A stretch of 11,039 nt of DNA from an uncultured Campylobacter sp. (GTDB lineage Bacteria; Campylobacterota; Campylobacteria; Campylobacterales; Campylobacteraceae): assembly GCF_938030685.1 (NCBI RefSeq), contig NZ_CALHHX010000111.1:1-11039 (forward strand), read 5' to 3'. The position numbers were made by a program, and so were the translations under genes. Numbering within the stretch: position 1 is the first letter of the stretch; the number at the start of each line of letters is the position of its first letter. The notes under the pieces are model-generated. The model was not told the origin of the DNA and searched no databases. It saw only the letters and a program-made list of their open reading frames with translations. Of this stretch, positions 1 through 8,148 are shown in pieces.

Positions 1-863
1 GATTCGAGCGTATTTGCGCCAAGATGCGGAGTCGCGCTTAAATTTTCGATATCCAAAAGCTCGTGATCGGTCGCAGGCTCTTTGTCGAAAACGTCGATGC
101 CGAGATACGCGATCTTGCCGCTGCGTAGATTGTTTGCGAGCGCTTTTTCATTATACAACCCGCCTCTAGCGCAGTTTATTAGGCGCACGCCGTCTTTCAT
201 CTTCGCTATTTGCGGCTCGCCTACCATATTTATCGTCTCTTGATTTTTCGGCGTATGGATCGTGATGAAGTCGCAAGATAAAATTTCGTCGAAATTTTTC
301 GTATATTTTACCCCGAGCTTCGTGGCCTTCTCAGGCTCGATATAGGGATCATAGGCGATGACGTTCATCCCAAACGCAAGCGCGCGAACCCCCACGCGCG
401 AACCGATATTTCCAAAGCCGATGATGCCGAGGCTCTTTTTATAAAGCTCGGTACCGTACCATTTCTCGCGCTTCCAAATTCTATTAATTTTCAGATCGTT
501 GCAAGAATTTACATATTTGCGCGCCGCATTCAGCAGATGGCACATGGTCATTTCGACCGCGGCGATGGTGTTTGCGGTCGGTACGTTCATCAAAATAATG
601 CCGCGCTTGGAGCAGCCGTCGATATCGCAGTTATCTACACCCACACCCGCACGCACGATCGCTTTTAGCTTGGTGCCCGCGCCAAGGAATTTCTCATCCA
701 CCGCCGTAGAGCTTCTGGTGATCGCAACATCCGCATCACCTAAAATTCCATAAAGCTCGCTCTTGGGCACGTTCGTAGCGTCGATTACTCTAACATCCGA
801 TTCTTGCTTAATCAGATCAAAACCGATTTTGTGGATTGCGTCGCAGACTATGATAGTTTTCAT
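1..863 (-). CDS. serA: D-3-phosphoglycerate dehydrogenase, N-terminal part (cut by window edge)
   Basis: Oxidises 3-phosphoglycerate to 3-phosphohydroxypyruvate with NAD+, the first step of serine synthesis, in the cytoplasm. I translated 287 codons from an ATG at 863; the frame is open to the left edge, so the C-terminal part is missing. Visible signatures are the NAD-binding loop GFGNIG (residues 149-154), the preceding RAGVGVDN (71-78), and the catalytic set of 2-hydroxyacid dehydrogenases: Arg233 in NCARGG, Glu262 in DVFDKEPA and His280 in TPHLGA. The 29- and 18-residue spacings fit SerA well. An AAAAGG ribosome binding site lies about 9 nt before the start. The gene is downstream of rpsA with a 54-nt gap holding a GC-rich hairpin, so it is probably cotranscribed, with possible partial termination. 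Whether a C-terminal ACT regulatory domain is present cannot be seen. Another 2-hydroxyacid dehydrogenase is possible but unlikely given motifs and neighbours. Confidence 0.95.
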   Translation of the reverse strand, partial: MKTIIVCDAIHKIGFDLIKQESDVRVIDATNVPKSELYGILGDADVAITRSSTAVDEKFLGAGTKLKAIVRAGVGVDNCDIDGCSKRGIILMNVPTANTIAAVEMTMCHLLNAARKYVNSCNDLKINRIWKREKWYGTELYKKSLGIIGFGNIGSRVGVRALAFGMNVIAYDPYIEPEKATKLGVKYTKNFDEILSCDFITIHTPKNQETINMVGEPQIAKMKDGVRLINCARGGLYNEKALANNLRSGKIAYLGIDVFDKEPATDHELLDIENLSATPHLGANTLE

Positions 864-887
864 TAAATTTAACCTTTTGAAGTAGGT

Positions 888-911
888 CCGCAAGGCGGGG
901 ATGCCTTGCGG
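888..911 (-). terminator. GC-rich hairpin between rpsA and serA
   Basis: A perfect 9-bp inverted repeat, CCGCAAGGC/GCCTTGCGG, with a 6-nt loop. It begins a few bases after the rpsA stop codon and ends about 24 nt before the serA start. No T-run follows on the minus strand (the next bases are ACCTACTTC), so it is not a standard intrinsic terminator. It may protect the rpsA mRNA 3' end, cause partial termination, or be an RNA processing site. The structure is seen; the function is inferred. Confidence 0.45.
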
Positions 912-917
912 GAGGAA

Positions 918-2585
918 TTATTTATTTAGTTGATCTTTGATCAGATCCCCTAGGCTTTGCTTCTCGTCGTCGTTGCTATTGATCTCGTTTAGCGCCTCGC
1001 GCTCCTTCTGATGAGCCAGTCTGCGCACGCTTAGGCGGATTCTGTTTTTCTTCTCATCGATGAAAGCGATCGCAGCCTCGATCTCGTCGCCTACTTTTAG
1101 GCTATCTACGCTTACGTTGCCAAGATCTTCCTTGCGAATAAGCGCATCAATACCGCCTCCAAGCTCGACAAAAATTCCAAACTCTTTAATATCGCGGATC
1201 TTGCCTTTTACGACATCGCCTTGATTGTGGCTCTTGGCATAATCGCTAATAGGGCTATCGCCGAGCTCTTTGTGGTTTAGAGAAATTTTTTGAGTATCTT
1301 TGTCGATCTTGATGATTTTAACTTCGATCTCGTCGCCCACTTTGAATAAATTTTTGCACTTCTCGCCGCGATCCCACGAAGCGTCCTCGTTATGCAAAAG
1401 CCCCTCTACGCCGTCGATCCTCACAAACGCACCAAAATTTGTAATCGTAGTGACGCTGCCTTTTAGCACATCGCCCACTTTATGCTTAGCAACGAACTCG
1501 TCAAAAGGCTTAGTGAGTAAATTTTTAAGGCTCACGCGCAGCCTGCGCTCGCTAGGGTTGATCTCTACGACCTCTACGTCGAGCTCCTCGCCCTCGCTGA
1601 TGAAATCTTTCGGATTTTTGATATTTTTATCCCACGAAATTTCGCTGATATGCAAAAAGCCCTCGATGTCGTTGCCAAGATCGACGAACGCGCCATAAGG
1701 CTCGATATTACTTACTTTTACGCGGATAGTATCGCCTACTTCCAGGCTATCTTTGATCTCGTTCCAAGGATCGGGCATCGCCTCTTTTATCGAAAGAGAG
1801 AGATGTTTTTTATCGTTGTCATATTTGATAACTTTAACCGGAACCTTATCACCCTCTTTGTAGAGCGAGCTCGGATTTACCGGGCCTTTGTATGAAATTT
1901 CGCTGTAGTGCACGAGTCCGTCCACGCCGCCTACGTCTACGAACATACCGTAGGTGGTGATTTTTTTGACAACGCCTTCGATGATGCCCTCAGTAGCGAT
2001 TACTTTCTCGATCGCCTCTTTGTTTGCTTTGCGATCCTCATCAAGTAGCTTCTTGCGCGATACTACGATGCTTTGTTCATCTCTATCGACTTTGATGATC
2101 TTTACTTTGAAATTTTTACCGACAGCGCCGTTTGGGTTTTTAAGCGCACTTTGCGAGCGCGGCATAAAAAATTCCACGTCGTCTGTATTAGCACAAACGA
2201 AACCGCCCTTATTAAACGATAGAATTTTAACGTCATAGACATTTTCTGCGTTTTCATCATAGGAGTCGATGAACGCCTTTACTTTTTCCTTCTTTAGAGC
2301 CTTTTTATACGATACGACCGGGCGACCGCCTCTGCTTCCGATAATAGCGACTTTGATGTCATCTCCTACATTAACCTGCGGATTTCCTTGCTCGTCGCTA
2401 ACCTCGGCGGCGTCCAAAATGCCCTCCGACTTCCTGCCTACGTCTATGAAAACCTCGCCGTCCTTAAGGGCGATAACCTTACCTGTGACGACCTCGTCGC
2501 GAGACTTCCCGGCGTCATACTCCTCTAACAATGTCGCAAAATCTTCCTCTGCGTGGTTTTGAACCTTCTCGTTCACCTCAGCCAT
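918..2585 (-). CDS. rpsA: 30S ribosomal protein S1
   Basis: S1 binds mRNA on the small ribosomal subunit and helps recruit and unfold it for initiation. The 555-aa product is almost the same length as E. coli S1 and shows six S1 (OB-fold) repeats, at about residues 31-95, 113-178, 199-267, 282-354, 369-438 and 454-521. The last four carry clear repeat motifs such as YGMFVDVGGVDGLVH, YGAFVDLGNDIEGFLH, FGAFVRIDGVEGLLH and FGIFVELGGGIDALI. Repeats 1 and 2 are more diverged, as expected for the ribosome-binding end. The C-terminus is charged and non-repetitive. The ATG at 2585 has a good AAGGAAG site 6-7 nt upstream. It lies 112 nt after ispH with its own extended -10 promoter, so it can be transcribed apart from the pheS operon, as suits an abundant ribosomal protein. 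All six repeats look intact. Confidence 0.98.
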   Translation of the reverse strand: MAEVNEKVQNHAEEDFATLLEEYDAGKSRDEVVTGKVIALKDGEVFIDVGRKSEGILDAAEVSDEQGNPQVNVGDDIKVAIIGSRGGRPVVSYKKALKKEKVKAFIDSYDENAENVYDVKILSFNKGGFVCANTDDVEFFMPRSQSALKNPNGAVGKNFKVKIIKVDRDEQSIVVSRKKLLDEDRKANKEAIEKVIATEGIIEGVVKKITTYGMFVDVGGVDGLVHYSEISYKGPVNPSSLYKEGDKVPVKVIKYDNDKKHLSLSIKEAMPDPWNEIKDSLEVGDTIRVKVSNIEPYGAFVDLGNDIEGFLHISEISWDKNIKNPKDFISEGEELDVEVVEINPSERRLRVSLKNLLTKPFDEFVAKHKVGDVLKGSVTTITNFGAFVRIDGVEGLLHNEDASWDRGEKCKNLFKVGDEIEVKIIKIDKDTQKISLNHKELGDSPISDYAKSHNQGDVVKGKIRDIKEFGIFVELGGGIDALIRKEDLGNVSVDSLKVGDEIEAAIAFIDEKKNRIRLSVRRLAHQKEREALNEINSNDDEKQSLGDLIKDQLNK

Positions 2586-2636
2586 ATGCTTCCTTTAAAT
2601 TTATTTGTGCTTTTTTGAAAAGAACTAAAATGCGCG

Positions 2637-2642
2637 ATTCTA
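2637..2642 (-). promoter_or_regulatory. rpsA promoter, -10 box
   Basis: On the minus strand the ispH-rpsA spacer reads TTTTGGCTAGAATCGCGC. TAGAAT is a one-mismatch -10 hexamer preceded by TTTTGGC, the usual Campylobacter sigma-70 layout with no clear -35. The predicted start is near 2630, giving a leader of about 45 nt. A CG-rich stretch follows the hexamer, as at the pheS promoter. Further upstream, TTTGATAA occurs twice (plus strand 2661-2668 and 2684-2691). Confidence 0.65.
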
Positions 2643-2697
2643 GCCAAAATTTGCTTTCGATTTGATAAATTTCTAAGAGTAAATTTGATAAGAGGGC

Positions 2698-3534
2698 TTA
2701 TAAATTCTGCGTTAAATTTTCGATTCGCGCCACTACTTTTTTGATTATCCAATCAGGCGTGCTGGCTCCTGCGGAGATGCCGCATAGGCTTTTGTTTTCA
2801 AACCACGAGCGTTCAAGCTCGCTTTCGTTTTCTATGAGGTAGCTGTCTTTGCAAAAATTCTGCGAAATTAAAAAAAGCTGTTTGGTGTTGGAGGAATTTT
2901 TTCCGCCTACGATTATCATCACGTCAGCCTTTTGCGATAGGCTTTTTACCGCCTCTTGATTTTCCAACGTCGCATTGCAAATCGTATTAAAAATTCTCAG
3001 CTCCCTCGCGCGCTGCATCAAAAAATCCGCGATTTTAGTAAAGCTTTCTATCTTTTTCGTAGTCTGCGAAACGAGCGCGACGCGAGGTCCAAGCTTGACG
3101 TCTTGCAGCTCCTTCGTATCCATGATCACGAATACGCGCGATTTTGCGTAGGATTTCACACCCTTTACCTCGGGATGGTTTTTATCGCCGAAGATCACGA
3201 TGTCGTAGCCCTCCGCGCTCATCTTTTCTACGATCTGCTGCGGCTTGGTTACGAAGGGGCAGGTAGCGTCGATGAGCTCCTTATTTTGCGCCTTTAATCT
3301 TTGCAGATCGTCCTTTTGGATGCCGTGGGTGCGGATGATGAGCTTTTGCTCGCCCTTGATCTCGCCAACGCCCTCTAGGGTTTTGACGCCGAAATTTTGC
3401 TTTAAACGGTTAATCTCTTCGGCGTTATGTATCAGTTCACCGATCGTAGCGGCCTCGCCGGCGCTTTCTGCGATCTTGATCGCGCGCTTGACGCCGAAGC
3501 AAAAGCCGTAGCTTTTGGCCATCTCAATCTTCAA
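2698..3534 (-). CDS. ispH: 4-hydroxy-3-methylbut-2-enyl diphosphate reductase
   Basis: IspH (LytB) is the [4Fe-4S] enzyme that reduces HMBPP to isopentenyl and dimethylallyl diphosphate, the final step of the MEP isoprenoid pathway. The 278-aa product has the three cluster cysteines, Cys12 (GFCFGVKRA), Cys92 (DATCPFV) and Cys186 (NTICNATLENQEA). Substrate-binding motifs also present are IGELIHN (His36), GDKNHPEVKG (His120, Glu122), GGKNSSNT and SAGASTPDWII. The chosen start is a TTG at 3534 that overlaps the aroA end by 11 nt. It gives MKIEMAKSYGFCFG, the normal distance from the start to the first cysteine in the family. An ATG at 3522, one base after the aroA stop, would remove four residues and cannot be excluded. 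Neither start has a strong ribosome binding site, so translation is probably coupled to aroA. Confidence 0.97.
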   Translation of the reverse strand: MKIEMAKSYGFCFGVKRAIKIAESAGEAATIGELIHNAEEINRLKQNFGVKTLEGVGEIKGEQKLIIRTHGIQKDDLQRLKAQNKELIDATCPFVTKPQQIVEKMSAEGYDIVIFGDKNHPEVKGVKSYAKSRVFVIMDTKELQDVKLGPRVALVSQTTKKIESFTKIADFLMQRARELRIFNTICNATLENQEAVKSLSQKADVMIIVGGKNSSNTKQLFLISQNFCKDSYLIENESELERSWFENKSLCGISAGASTPDWIIKKVVARIENLTQNL

Positions 3535-4798
3535 CGCCGGCCCCGATCTGTCTTAAAATTGCGGCGAAATTCGGAAACGACGTCGCGATACAATCGCTAT
3601 CTTCGATGATCATCCCAGATCTTAAGCCTAAAATCGCAAAACTCATCGCGATACGATGGTCACCGCACGGCGTGATGATCGCTGCGTTCGCCTCGCCGCC
3701 TTCGATCTGCCAGCCGTCCTGCAGCTCGCGCGCCTTGATACCGCAGGCGCGAAGCCCTTCGCAGGTTACCTTTATGCGGTCGCACTCCTTTACGCGTAGC
3801 TCGGCGGCATTTCTAAGCACGCTACTTCCCTGCGCGCAGGCAAAGGCGATCGCAAGCGCAGGCGCTTCGTCTATCAGCCACGAGATATTTTCGCTCACCT
3901 CCACGGCGTGAAGCGGCGCGTAAGCGACCTCTATATCGCCGATCTGCTCGTAAATTTCGCTCGTTTTGTGAAATTTTACTTCAGCGCCCATGCGTTTTAA
4001 AATTTCATACGCCTCTATGCGGGTTTTGTTTAGCAGCATATTTTTTAGCACGATGCGCGAGCCTGGGATTATCGCTGCGGCTACGGCAAAGAAAAACGCC
4101 GAGCTTGGATCATTTGGGATAAAAATTTCAAGCGGTTTAAGCGGCGAGCTAAGCGGCGCGACTTCGATCGCAAGACCGTTTCGCGAAATTTGCGCGCCCA
4201 TTGCTTTCAGCATCCGCTCGCTGTGATCGCGGCTAAGCTCGGGCTCGCTAAATTTACATCCGCTGCCGCGCAAGGCCGCTAAAATCAGAGCGGTCTTAAC
4301 CTGCGCGGACGCAATCTTACTCGCGTATTCAAAATACCCGAGCTTCTGCCCTAGCACCGCAATCGGCGCCTTTTCGCCGCTTGCTCGTCCGTAAATTTTA
4401 GCGCCTACTTTGCAAAGCGGATCCGCAACGCGCCTCATCGGACGCTCGCTTAAATAGCGATCGCCGCATAGCACGAAAAAGCCCTCGCGCCCCGCCAAAA
4501 AGCCCATAAATAGCCGCATCGCCGTACCCGAGTTGCCGCAATCAAGCGGGACATTAGGCTCTTTGATAGCCTCCGGCGGAGTGATTAAAATTTCGCCCGC
4601 ATCGCGCTGCACGCAAGCGCCCAAAAGCTCCACTATTTTTAGCGTATTTAGCGTATCCTCGGCGGCTAGATAGTTTGAAATTTTACTCGTCCCCTCCGCT
4701 AGCAGCGAGAAGATCGCCGCGCGGTGCGAGATCGATTTATCTGCGGCGATGTTTGAAATCTCCGCTCGCAAAGGGCCCGCTTGCGCAAAAATTCTCAT
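3524..4798 (-). CDS. aroA: 3-phosphoshikimate 1-carboxyvinyltransferase (EPSP synthase)
   Basis: Joins shikimate 3-phosphate and phosphoenolpyruvate to form EPSP, the sixth step of the shikimate pathway leading to chorismate and the aromatic amino acids. The 424-aa length is typical. Visible motifs are DKSISHRA (Lys21, Ser22, Arg26), the PEP-site loop LDCGNSGTAMRL (85-96), SAQVKTALILA (164-174), the catalytic Asp310 in LIDEAPALAIA, RVKECDRI (335-342), GDHRIAMSFA (379-388) and the C-terminal SFPNF (407-411). Gly91 matches E. coli Gly96. The residue matching E. coli Pro101 is Leu96, as in many EPSP synthases outside the enterobacterial type. The ATG overlaps the pheT stop as ATGA, so translation is coupled. 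Sharing an operon with pheST is metabolically sensible, since chorismate feeds phenylalanine synthesis. Confidence 0.97.
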   Translation of the reverse strand: MRIFAQAGPLRAEISNIAADKSISHRAAIFSLLAEGTSKISNYLAAEDTLNTLKIVELLGACVQRDAGEILITPPEAIKEPNVPLDCGNSGTAMRLFMGFLAGREGFFVLCGDRYLSERPMRRVADPLCKVGAKIYGRASGEKAPIAVLGQKLGYFEYASKIASAQVKTALILAALRGSGCKFSEPELSRDHSERMLKAMGAQISRNGLAIEVAPLSSPLKPLEIFIPNDPSSAFFFAVAAAIIPGSRIVLKNMLLNKTRIEAYEILKRMGAEVKFHKTSEIYEQIGDIEVAYAPLHAVEVSENISWLIDEAPALAIAFACAQGSSVLRNAAELRVKECDRIKVTCEGLRACGIKARELQDGWQIEGGEANAAIITPCGDHRIAMSFAILGLRSGMIIEDSDCIATSFPNFAAILRQIGAGVED

Positions 4799-7125
4799 CG
4801 CAGCCCAAGCCCTAGCTCGCTACTAAGAGCGGATAAAATTTTATCGGTAAAGCCAGCCACTTCCTCGTCGCAGAGCGTTTTTTGAAGGTCTTGAAATACA
4901 AGCCTGATCGTCAGGCTCTTTGAATCGCCCAGGCTTTCGTCGCCGTAAAGATCGCTCGGGATAAATTCCTTTAGCGCCTCGATTTTAAGGGCGTCTATGC
5001 ACTCTTTGATCTGCTCGAAGCGCATTCCGCTGGGCACCAAAATGCTTAGATCGCGCGATACGCTAGGGAATTTCGAATAAACGTCCGCTACGATATTTTC
5101 AAATTTAAGCTTGGAAAAATCGATCTCGCACAGATAGCTTTTATCCAGATCGCGCCCTGCTTCTACGGCGTAATCCACGCGCCCGATAAAGCCTACTATC
5201 TCGCCGCCTTGCTCGATCTGAGCTTGCTCGAATTCGCTTAAAAATTTCAAATTTTCGCCAGGCAACCTGACATTAAATTTACCGATGACGCTTTGGATTA
5301 AATTTGCAAAATACAAAAAATCCACCGCAGCGGGTTTTGCGCCGGCAGCGATAGAGGGCTCCGCCTTTAATCCGCTAGCGATAAAGCCCAGCCTTAGGCT
5401 CTGCGCGCCGCTTTCGTCAAAGACCTCTCCTAGCTCAAAAAGCTTGACGCTTCTGCGAGAATTCTTTAAATTTCGCTCAGCAGATTCCAGCAGATGATTA
5501 ATCAGCGTCGGTCTTAGCGCGTCCAGCTCGCCGTTGATCGGATTTAAAATTTTAACCTTGCACGGCTTAAAGCCTAAGCTTTGCAGCGCCTTGCCGTCGT
5601 CAAATACATAATGTACGCACTCGAAAAATCCTACTGCTGCCGCCTTGCTGCGAAGCTTACGCCCGTTTTGCAAATTTACGTAGGTATCGTTTAGGCGGTT
5701 TTTCTCGTAGAAGCTTAGCGGCGCGGCAGCGATATTGTCGATGCCCACGATACGCACGATCTCCTCGCACACATCGTGAGAATTTACGATATCGTGGCGG
5801 AAAGACGGCACCTTGGCGGTGATTAGATCGGCTTCGACGCCCACATCAAAGCCCAGCCTTTTTAAAATTTTAACGATCTTATCGCGCGGAATTTGCGCGC
5901 CGATCATTGAGTTTATCTCTTTTTCGCTAAAACCCACGATAAGCGGCTCCAAAGCATTTGAAATCTTTTGTGTGCCCGCATATAGGCTCACGGCTTTATT
6001 TTTAAGTAGCAATCTAAATAGCAGATCTAGCCCCAGCCTAAGCTTTGGCTCGCTGCCTCTGCTTGAGCGATACACGTGCTCGTCGCCTTTTAGGCTTTTA
6101 TTTTCGTTTACTGCTTTGGCGATAATTAGTGGCGCGGTGTAGTTTGCCTCTAATAGCACCACTTTGCTACTGCAACACGCCTTTAGCTCCGCGTCTTGGC
6201 AAATTCCTGCTACGCTAAGCAATCTCTTGCCCGCATAAACGCCGAACTCGCCGTTTGGCATAGGCTTTATGTCAAGCGCTACTTTGCCATCTGCGGAAGC
6301 GATCTTTTCAAAATCATAAGCGCGCAGCAATACTCCGGTAGAGTGAGTAGCGTAGTTGATGAAATTTTGCACCGCGCAGCTTTGCAAAATACCAACGCTT
6401 GCAAGGCGCAAGGTCTGCTTTAAATTTAACTTCAGCTCGCCTTTGATCTCATAAGCTCGAAAAGCAAATTTAGCGCTTACCTCATCGCTTGCACGCACGC
6501 TTAAAATTCTACCGATACCAGGCGCTCCGTCGGCATCTTCAAACTCGTGCTTTTCCTTTAGCGGCAGATCAAGCGCTGCGCTTAGATCGCGCGCTATGCC
6601 TAAGATGCTAAGGCAGTCGCCGCGATTAGCGGTAAGCTCGATCTCGATAAGATCATCATTAAAAATTTCATACTCGCGCAGCTCCTTGCCGAGCACAAGC
6701 TCGCCGATGCTGCTATCAAGCACCATAATGCCGTCATTCGTCTTGGCAAGCCCAAGCTCGGTTGCCGAACAGATCATGCCAAAGCTCTCCACGCCGCGAA
6801 GTTTGGCAGGCTTTATCTCAAGACCGCTAGGCAGCACGGCGCCGATCAGGCTAACCGCGACGTATTGCCCTGCCTCAACATTTTTCGCGCCGCAGACGAT
6901 CTGCAGGCTCTGCTTACCGACATCAACCTCGCAGACATTTAGATGATCGGAATTCTCGTGACGACGCTTACTTTTTACGAGTCCTACGACGACGCCTTTA
7001 GGAAGTGAAATTTTATCGTGAGCGTCAACCTCAAGACCGATAGAATTTAGCGTAGAAAGCAGCTTTTCGCTTGAAATTTCGCTTATGTCGATCCACTCCT
7101 GCAACCAATTTCTCGTTATTATCAT
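4795..7125 (-). CDS. pheT: Phenylalanine-tRNA ligase, beta subunit
   Basis: Beta subunit of the alpha2-beta2 phenylalanyl-tRNA synthetase; it binds tRNA-Phe and edits mischarged Tyr. The 776-aa product is close to the E. coli length and keeps the long bacterial domain order: an N-terminal EMAP-like tRNA-binding OB domain (about 39-150, with ENSDHLNVCEVDVG and IVCGAKNV), the TANRGDCLSILGIARDL motif (165-181), the B3/B4 editing region (about 205-385), a B5 domain (about 395-465, with VPSFRHDI and EEIVRIVGIDNI), the catalytic-like core (about 480-675, with LRPTLI and KLFELGEVF), and the C-terminal ferredoxin-like anticodon-binding domain (about 683-775, starting YSKFPSVSRDLSILV). ATGA overlaps join it to pheS upstream and aroA downstream, so translation is probably coupled through the operon. 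No frameshift or missing domain is visible. Confidence 0.98.
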   Translation of the reverse strand: MIITRNWLQEWIDISEISSEKLLSTLNSIGLEVDAHDKISLPKGVVVGLVKSKRRHENSDHLNVCEVDVGKQSLQIVCGAKNVEAGQYVAVSLIGAVLPSGLEIKPAKLRGVESFGMICSATELGLAKTNDGIMVLDSSIGELVLGKELREYEIFNDDLIEIELTANRGDCLSILGIARDLSAALDLPLKEKHEFEDADGAPGIGRILSVRASDEVSAKFAFRAYEIKGELKLNLKQTLRLASVGILQSCAVQNFINYATHSTGVLLRAYDFEKIASADGKVALDIKPMPNGEFGVYAGKRLLSVAGICQDAELKACCSSKVVLLEANYTAPLIIAKAVNENKSLKGDEHVYRSSRGSEPKLRLGLDLLFRLLLKNKAVSLYAGTQKISNALEPLIVGFSEKEINSMIGAQIPRDKIVKILKRLGFDVGVEADLITAKVPSFRHDIVNSHDVCEEIVRIVGIDNIAAAPLSFYEKNRLNDTYVNLQNGRKLRSKAAAVGFFECVHYVFDDGKALQSLGFKPCKVKILNPINGELDALRPTLINHLLESAERNLKNSRRSVKLFELGEVFDESGAQSLRLGFIASGLKAEPSIAAGAKPAAVDFLYFANLIQSVIGKFNVRLPGENLKFLSEFEQAQIEQGGEIVGFIGRVDYAVEAGRDLDKSYLCEIDFSKLKFENIVADVYSKFPSVSRDLSILVPSGMRFEQIKECIDALKIEALKEFIPSDLYGDESLGDSKSLTIRLVFQDLQKTLCDEEVAGFTDKILSALSSELGLGLR

Positions 7126-8117
7126 TTAAACTGCTCCAATAATCTAATATCGCCTTCAAATAGCGAGCGCAGATCGGGGATACCATGTAGCAGCATCGCA
7201 AATCTCTCCACGCCGAGCCCGAATGCGTATCCGCTGACGTTTTTCCAGCCTACCGCTTTAAAGACGTTAGGATCGACCACGCCGCTGCCTAACACCTCGA
7301 GCCAGCCCGTCTGCTTACAGACGCGGCATCCCTCGCCGTGGCAGAAAATACAGCTGATATCGACCTCGGTGCTAGGCTCCGTAAACGGAAAGAAGCTCGG
7401 GCGGAAGCGCACCTTTACGTCTCCAAACATATAGCGCAAAAATTCCTCTAAAACGTATTTTAAATTTGCGAAGCTCACGCGGTCTCCCTGCTCGACTACG
7501 AGACCCTCCACTTGATGAAACATCGGCGTGTGGGTTAGATCCATATCGCGGCGAAATACCGCGCCCGGGGCGATCATACGCACCGGCGGAGCTTTAAATT
7601 TCTCCATCGTGCGGATCTGAACGCCACTGGTGTGCGTGCGTAGCAGCCGCCCGTCGCCAAGATAAAACGTATCTTGCATATCGCGCGCGGGGTGGTATTT
7701 GGGTAAATTTAGCGCCTCGAAATTGTGGAAGTCGTCCTCGATGAGCGGGCCGCTTTCGACGCTGAAATTTTGCGCGATGAAGTAGTCTATGATCTTATCC
7801 ATCGTCTCCATCACGGGATGTAGCGCGCCGCAGCTTACATTTTCGTTAAAAAGCGTGACGTCGATTGCTTCATTTTTCATCGCCTCTTTTTGCTCTGCTG
7901 CTTCCAGGCTCGCCCTTTTTGCGGCGATGAGCTCGCTGAAATAATCGCGTTTTTCATTCGCGCTTACGGCAAGCTCTTTTTTCTGCTCGGGCGCTGCGGA
8001 TTTGAGCTCGGAAAAAAGCGCCGTTATGATGCCTTTTTTGCCGAAAAGCTCCAAGCGCACGGCTTCCAGCTCGCTTAGGCTCGATGCGGCGTCGATTTTT
8101 GCTTTAATCTCTTGCAA
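7122..8117 (-). CDS. pheS: Phenylalanine-tRNA ligase, alpha subunit
   Basis: Catalytic alpha subunit of phenylalanyl-tRNA synthetase, a class II enzyme that activates Phe with ATP and charges tRNA-Phe. The 331-aa product has an N-terminal coiled-coil tRNA-contacting arm (about 1-85) and then the class II core: HPVMETMDKI (100-109), YHPARDMQDTFYL (141-153), FRRDMDLTHTPMFHQVEG (188-205), FTEPSTEVDI (245-254) and motif 3, AFGLGVERFAMLLHGIPDLR (298-317). Residues 256-267 form a C-x2-C-x4-C-x2-C cluster (Cys256, 259, 264, 267) that E. coli PheS lacks; a zinc knuckle is possible. The start is a TTG at 8117 with AAGGAT upstream. There is no upstream ATG in frame, and the N-terminal length fits the family. 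It is the first gene of the pheS-pheT-aroA-ispH operon. The leader of about 25 nt leaves no room for a pheM-like attenuator. Confidence 0.97.
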   Translation of the reverse strand: MQEIKAKIDAASSLSELEAVRLELFGKKGIITALFSELKSAAPEQKKELAVSANEKRDYFSELIAAKRASLEAAEQKEAMKNEAIDVTLFNENVSCGALHPVMETMDKIIDYFIAQNFSVESGPLIEDDFHNFEALNLPKYHPARDMQDTFYLGDGRLLRTHTSGVQIRTMEKFKAPPVRMIAPGAVFRRDMDLTHTPMFHQVEGLVVEQGDRVSFANLKYVLEEFLRYMFGDVKVRFRPSFFPFTEPSTEVDISCIFCHGEGCRVCKQTGWLEVLGSGVVDPNVFKAVGWKNVSGYAFGLGVERFAMLLHGIPDLRSLFEGDIRLLEQFK

Positions 8118-8148
8118 ATTCTATCCTTGTGGTTAAATTAATGGCGCG

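Noticed and set aside
499..753. 84-aa plus-strand ORF
   Set aside because: It is antisense to serA, whose frame carries all catalytic motifs. It has no ribosome binding site and a composition typical of a shadow frame.
1300..2562. Several plus-strand ORFs of 81-132 aa
   Set aside because: All lie opposite the intact six-repeat rpsA and are Ser/Leu/Pro-rich shadow translations.
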